A stretch of 64,000 bases of DNA from Pirellulaceae bacterium (GTDB lineage Bacteria > Planctomycetota > Planctomycetia > Pirellulales > Pirellulaceae), in NCBI GenBank assembly GCA_022448315.1, contig JAKVCA010000031.1, positions 1 to 64,000 on the forward strand, written 5' to 3'. Position 1 is the first letter of the stretch, and each line of letters opens with the position of its first letter. This document shows positions 63,410 to 64,000 of the stretch, in pieces. The translations under genes and the position numbers were made by a program. The notes below the pieces were generated by a model that saw nothing but the letters and a program-made list of their open reading frames with translations, searched no databases and was not told where the DNA came from.

Positions 63410-64000
63410 ATGTCCAATTTGTCCAATCCAAAGTTGCTCCACAGCCTCTTCCTCGTCGCATCGCTTGCCAGCCTTCCGGGCTGTACCACCCTGAACTCGC
63501 TGGCCGGTATCAATTCACCAACGGTCCCTCCGCCCGCCACCGGGAGCTATCAGATTCCCGGGGTCAACGGTGCTCAGCAACCCTACTATGCGCCGCCTGC
63601 AACTGAGGGAACCGGTTCATCCACAGGGCAATGGGTGCCCGCTCAATCTAAAGTGAGCCCGAATCAATCGCCTGTGATGGTTACCGCAGAGAATCCTTCG
63701 GTCCAGACCGTTTCTTATGAATCTTCGGTCCAGCGTTCCGGGCGGGGGGTCTCCAGCCAAGAGATCTTTGAGAGCCAACAGAGACGGGCGCAGGTTCAGT
63801 CAGATCAAACCAGGGTGACTTCTGATGTCCCGGGGCGCATTCCTTTGTCCAATACGGCACAACCTTTGAGTACTGCGACGGAAGTTTCGGCCTTGAACGA
63901 CAAAGAGCGGTTGGCCCAAAATCCACTTGAGACCCCTGCCTTTCAATTGCCGACTCAGGCAAGTGGGCCGATCGGGTCAGGTGTGCCCCCGGTCACGCCG
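63410..64000 (+). CDS. Lipoprotein, partial (3' end outside the window)
   Basis: An open frame of 197 codons without a stop up to the window edge. The N-terminus is a lipoprotein signal: MSNLSNPKLLHSLFLVASLA followed by Ser-Leu-Pro-Gly-Cys, with Cys25 as the lipidated residue. The rest seen is Ser, Thr, Pro and Gln-rich low-complexity linker with no fold visible. It is divergent from the PSCyt1 gene. The ribosome binding site is weak. The function cannot be judged from the visible part. Confidence 0.7.
   Translation, partial: MSNLSNPKLLHSLFLVASLASLPGCTTLNSLAGINSPTVPPPATGSYQIPGVNGAQQPYYAPPATEGTGSSTGQWVPAQSKVSPNQSPVMVTAENPSVQTVSYESSVQRSGRGVSSQEIFESQQRRAQVQSDQTRVTSDVPGRIPLSNTAQPLSTATEVSALNDKERLAQNPLETPAFQLPTQASGPIGSGVPPVTP

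Overview
The window reads as chromosomal DNA of a planctomycete, most likely from the Pirellulales. The main signs are a planctomycete/verrucomicrobial (PVM) type bacterial microcompartment locus, a DUF1501 gene beside a PSCyt1/DUF1549/DUF1553 gene, a Cys-type sulfatase, several secreted PQQ-like propeller proteins, and many lineage-typical secreted proteins and lipoproteins of unknown function. No phage, insertion sequence, CRISPR array or rRNA was seen. Two tRNAs are present, Lys(TTT) and Phe(GAA), both on the minus strand.

Layout. 1-2021: a 23-bp tandem repeat, tRNA-Lys and one small secreted protein. 2022-10925: a complete PVM-type microcompartment operon, all on the plus strand. In order it encodes a DeoR-family regulator, a PduL phosphotransacylase, two BMC-H shell proteins, an acetate/propionate-type kinase, a BMC-P pentamer, a CoA-acylating aldehyde dehydrogenase, a second BMC-P, an unrecognised protein, a third BMC-P, a class II (fuculose-phosphate type) aldolase and a lactate/malate dehydrogenase homologue. 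From knowledge of the PVM family, the aldolase should split a deoxysugar phosphate (fuculose-1-P or rhamnulose-1-P) into DHAP and lactaldehyde. Lactaldehyde would then be oxidised to lactyl-CoA, converted to lactyl-phosphate and used to make ATP plus lactate. The sugar kinase and isomerase are not in the window. The unrecognised protein carries a helix like the encapsulation peptides of the known lumen enzymes, so it is a candidate undescribed cargo protein. Inverted repeats sit in the gaps before the first shell gene, before the kinase and before the aldolase.

11000-22930: housekeeping and mixed genes: queG, a secreted small protein, a sulfatase, a very acidic protein, ileS-purN-SDR as an overlapping operon, a small lipase-like hydrolase and a cysteine desulfurase ending in a clear terminator. 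22993-34628: a large secreted metalloprotease, an exported enolase-superfamily protein with an incomplete metal site, a multidomain protease/LamG-like/SirB1-like fusion, a DUF1570-like lipoprotein, RNase D, hemB and hisI.

35092-43057: two PQQ-propeller proteins in tandem with a strong terminator, two secreted or lipoprotein unknowns and a CPBP-family membrane protease. 43441-44856: an FMN-dependent 2-hydroxyacid dehydrogenase and tRNA-Phe. 45369-59176: a long unidirectional envelope cluster. It encodes a prenyltransferase-repeat protein, a TonB-like single-pass protein, a MotA/TolQ/ExbB channel, two ExbD/TolR proteins, a membrane-anchored TPR/PQQ protein, a family 5 solute-binding protein without a transporter, a secreted unknown and an outer-membrane-like protein. 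This looks like an uncharacterised proton-motive-force-driven envelope system. 59247-63099: the DUF1501 and DUF1553 pair. 63410-64000: the start of a lipoprotein gene cut by the window edge.
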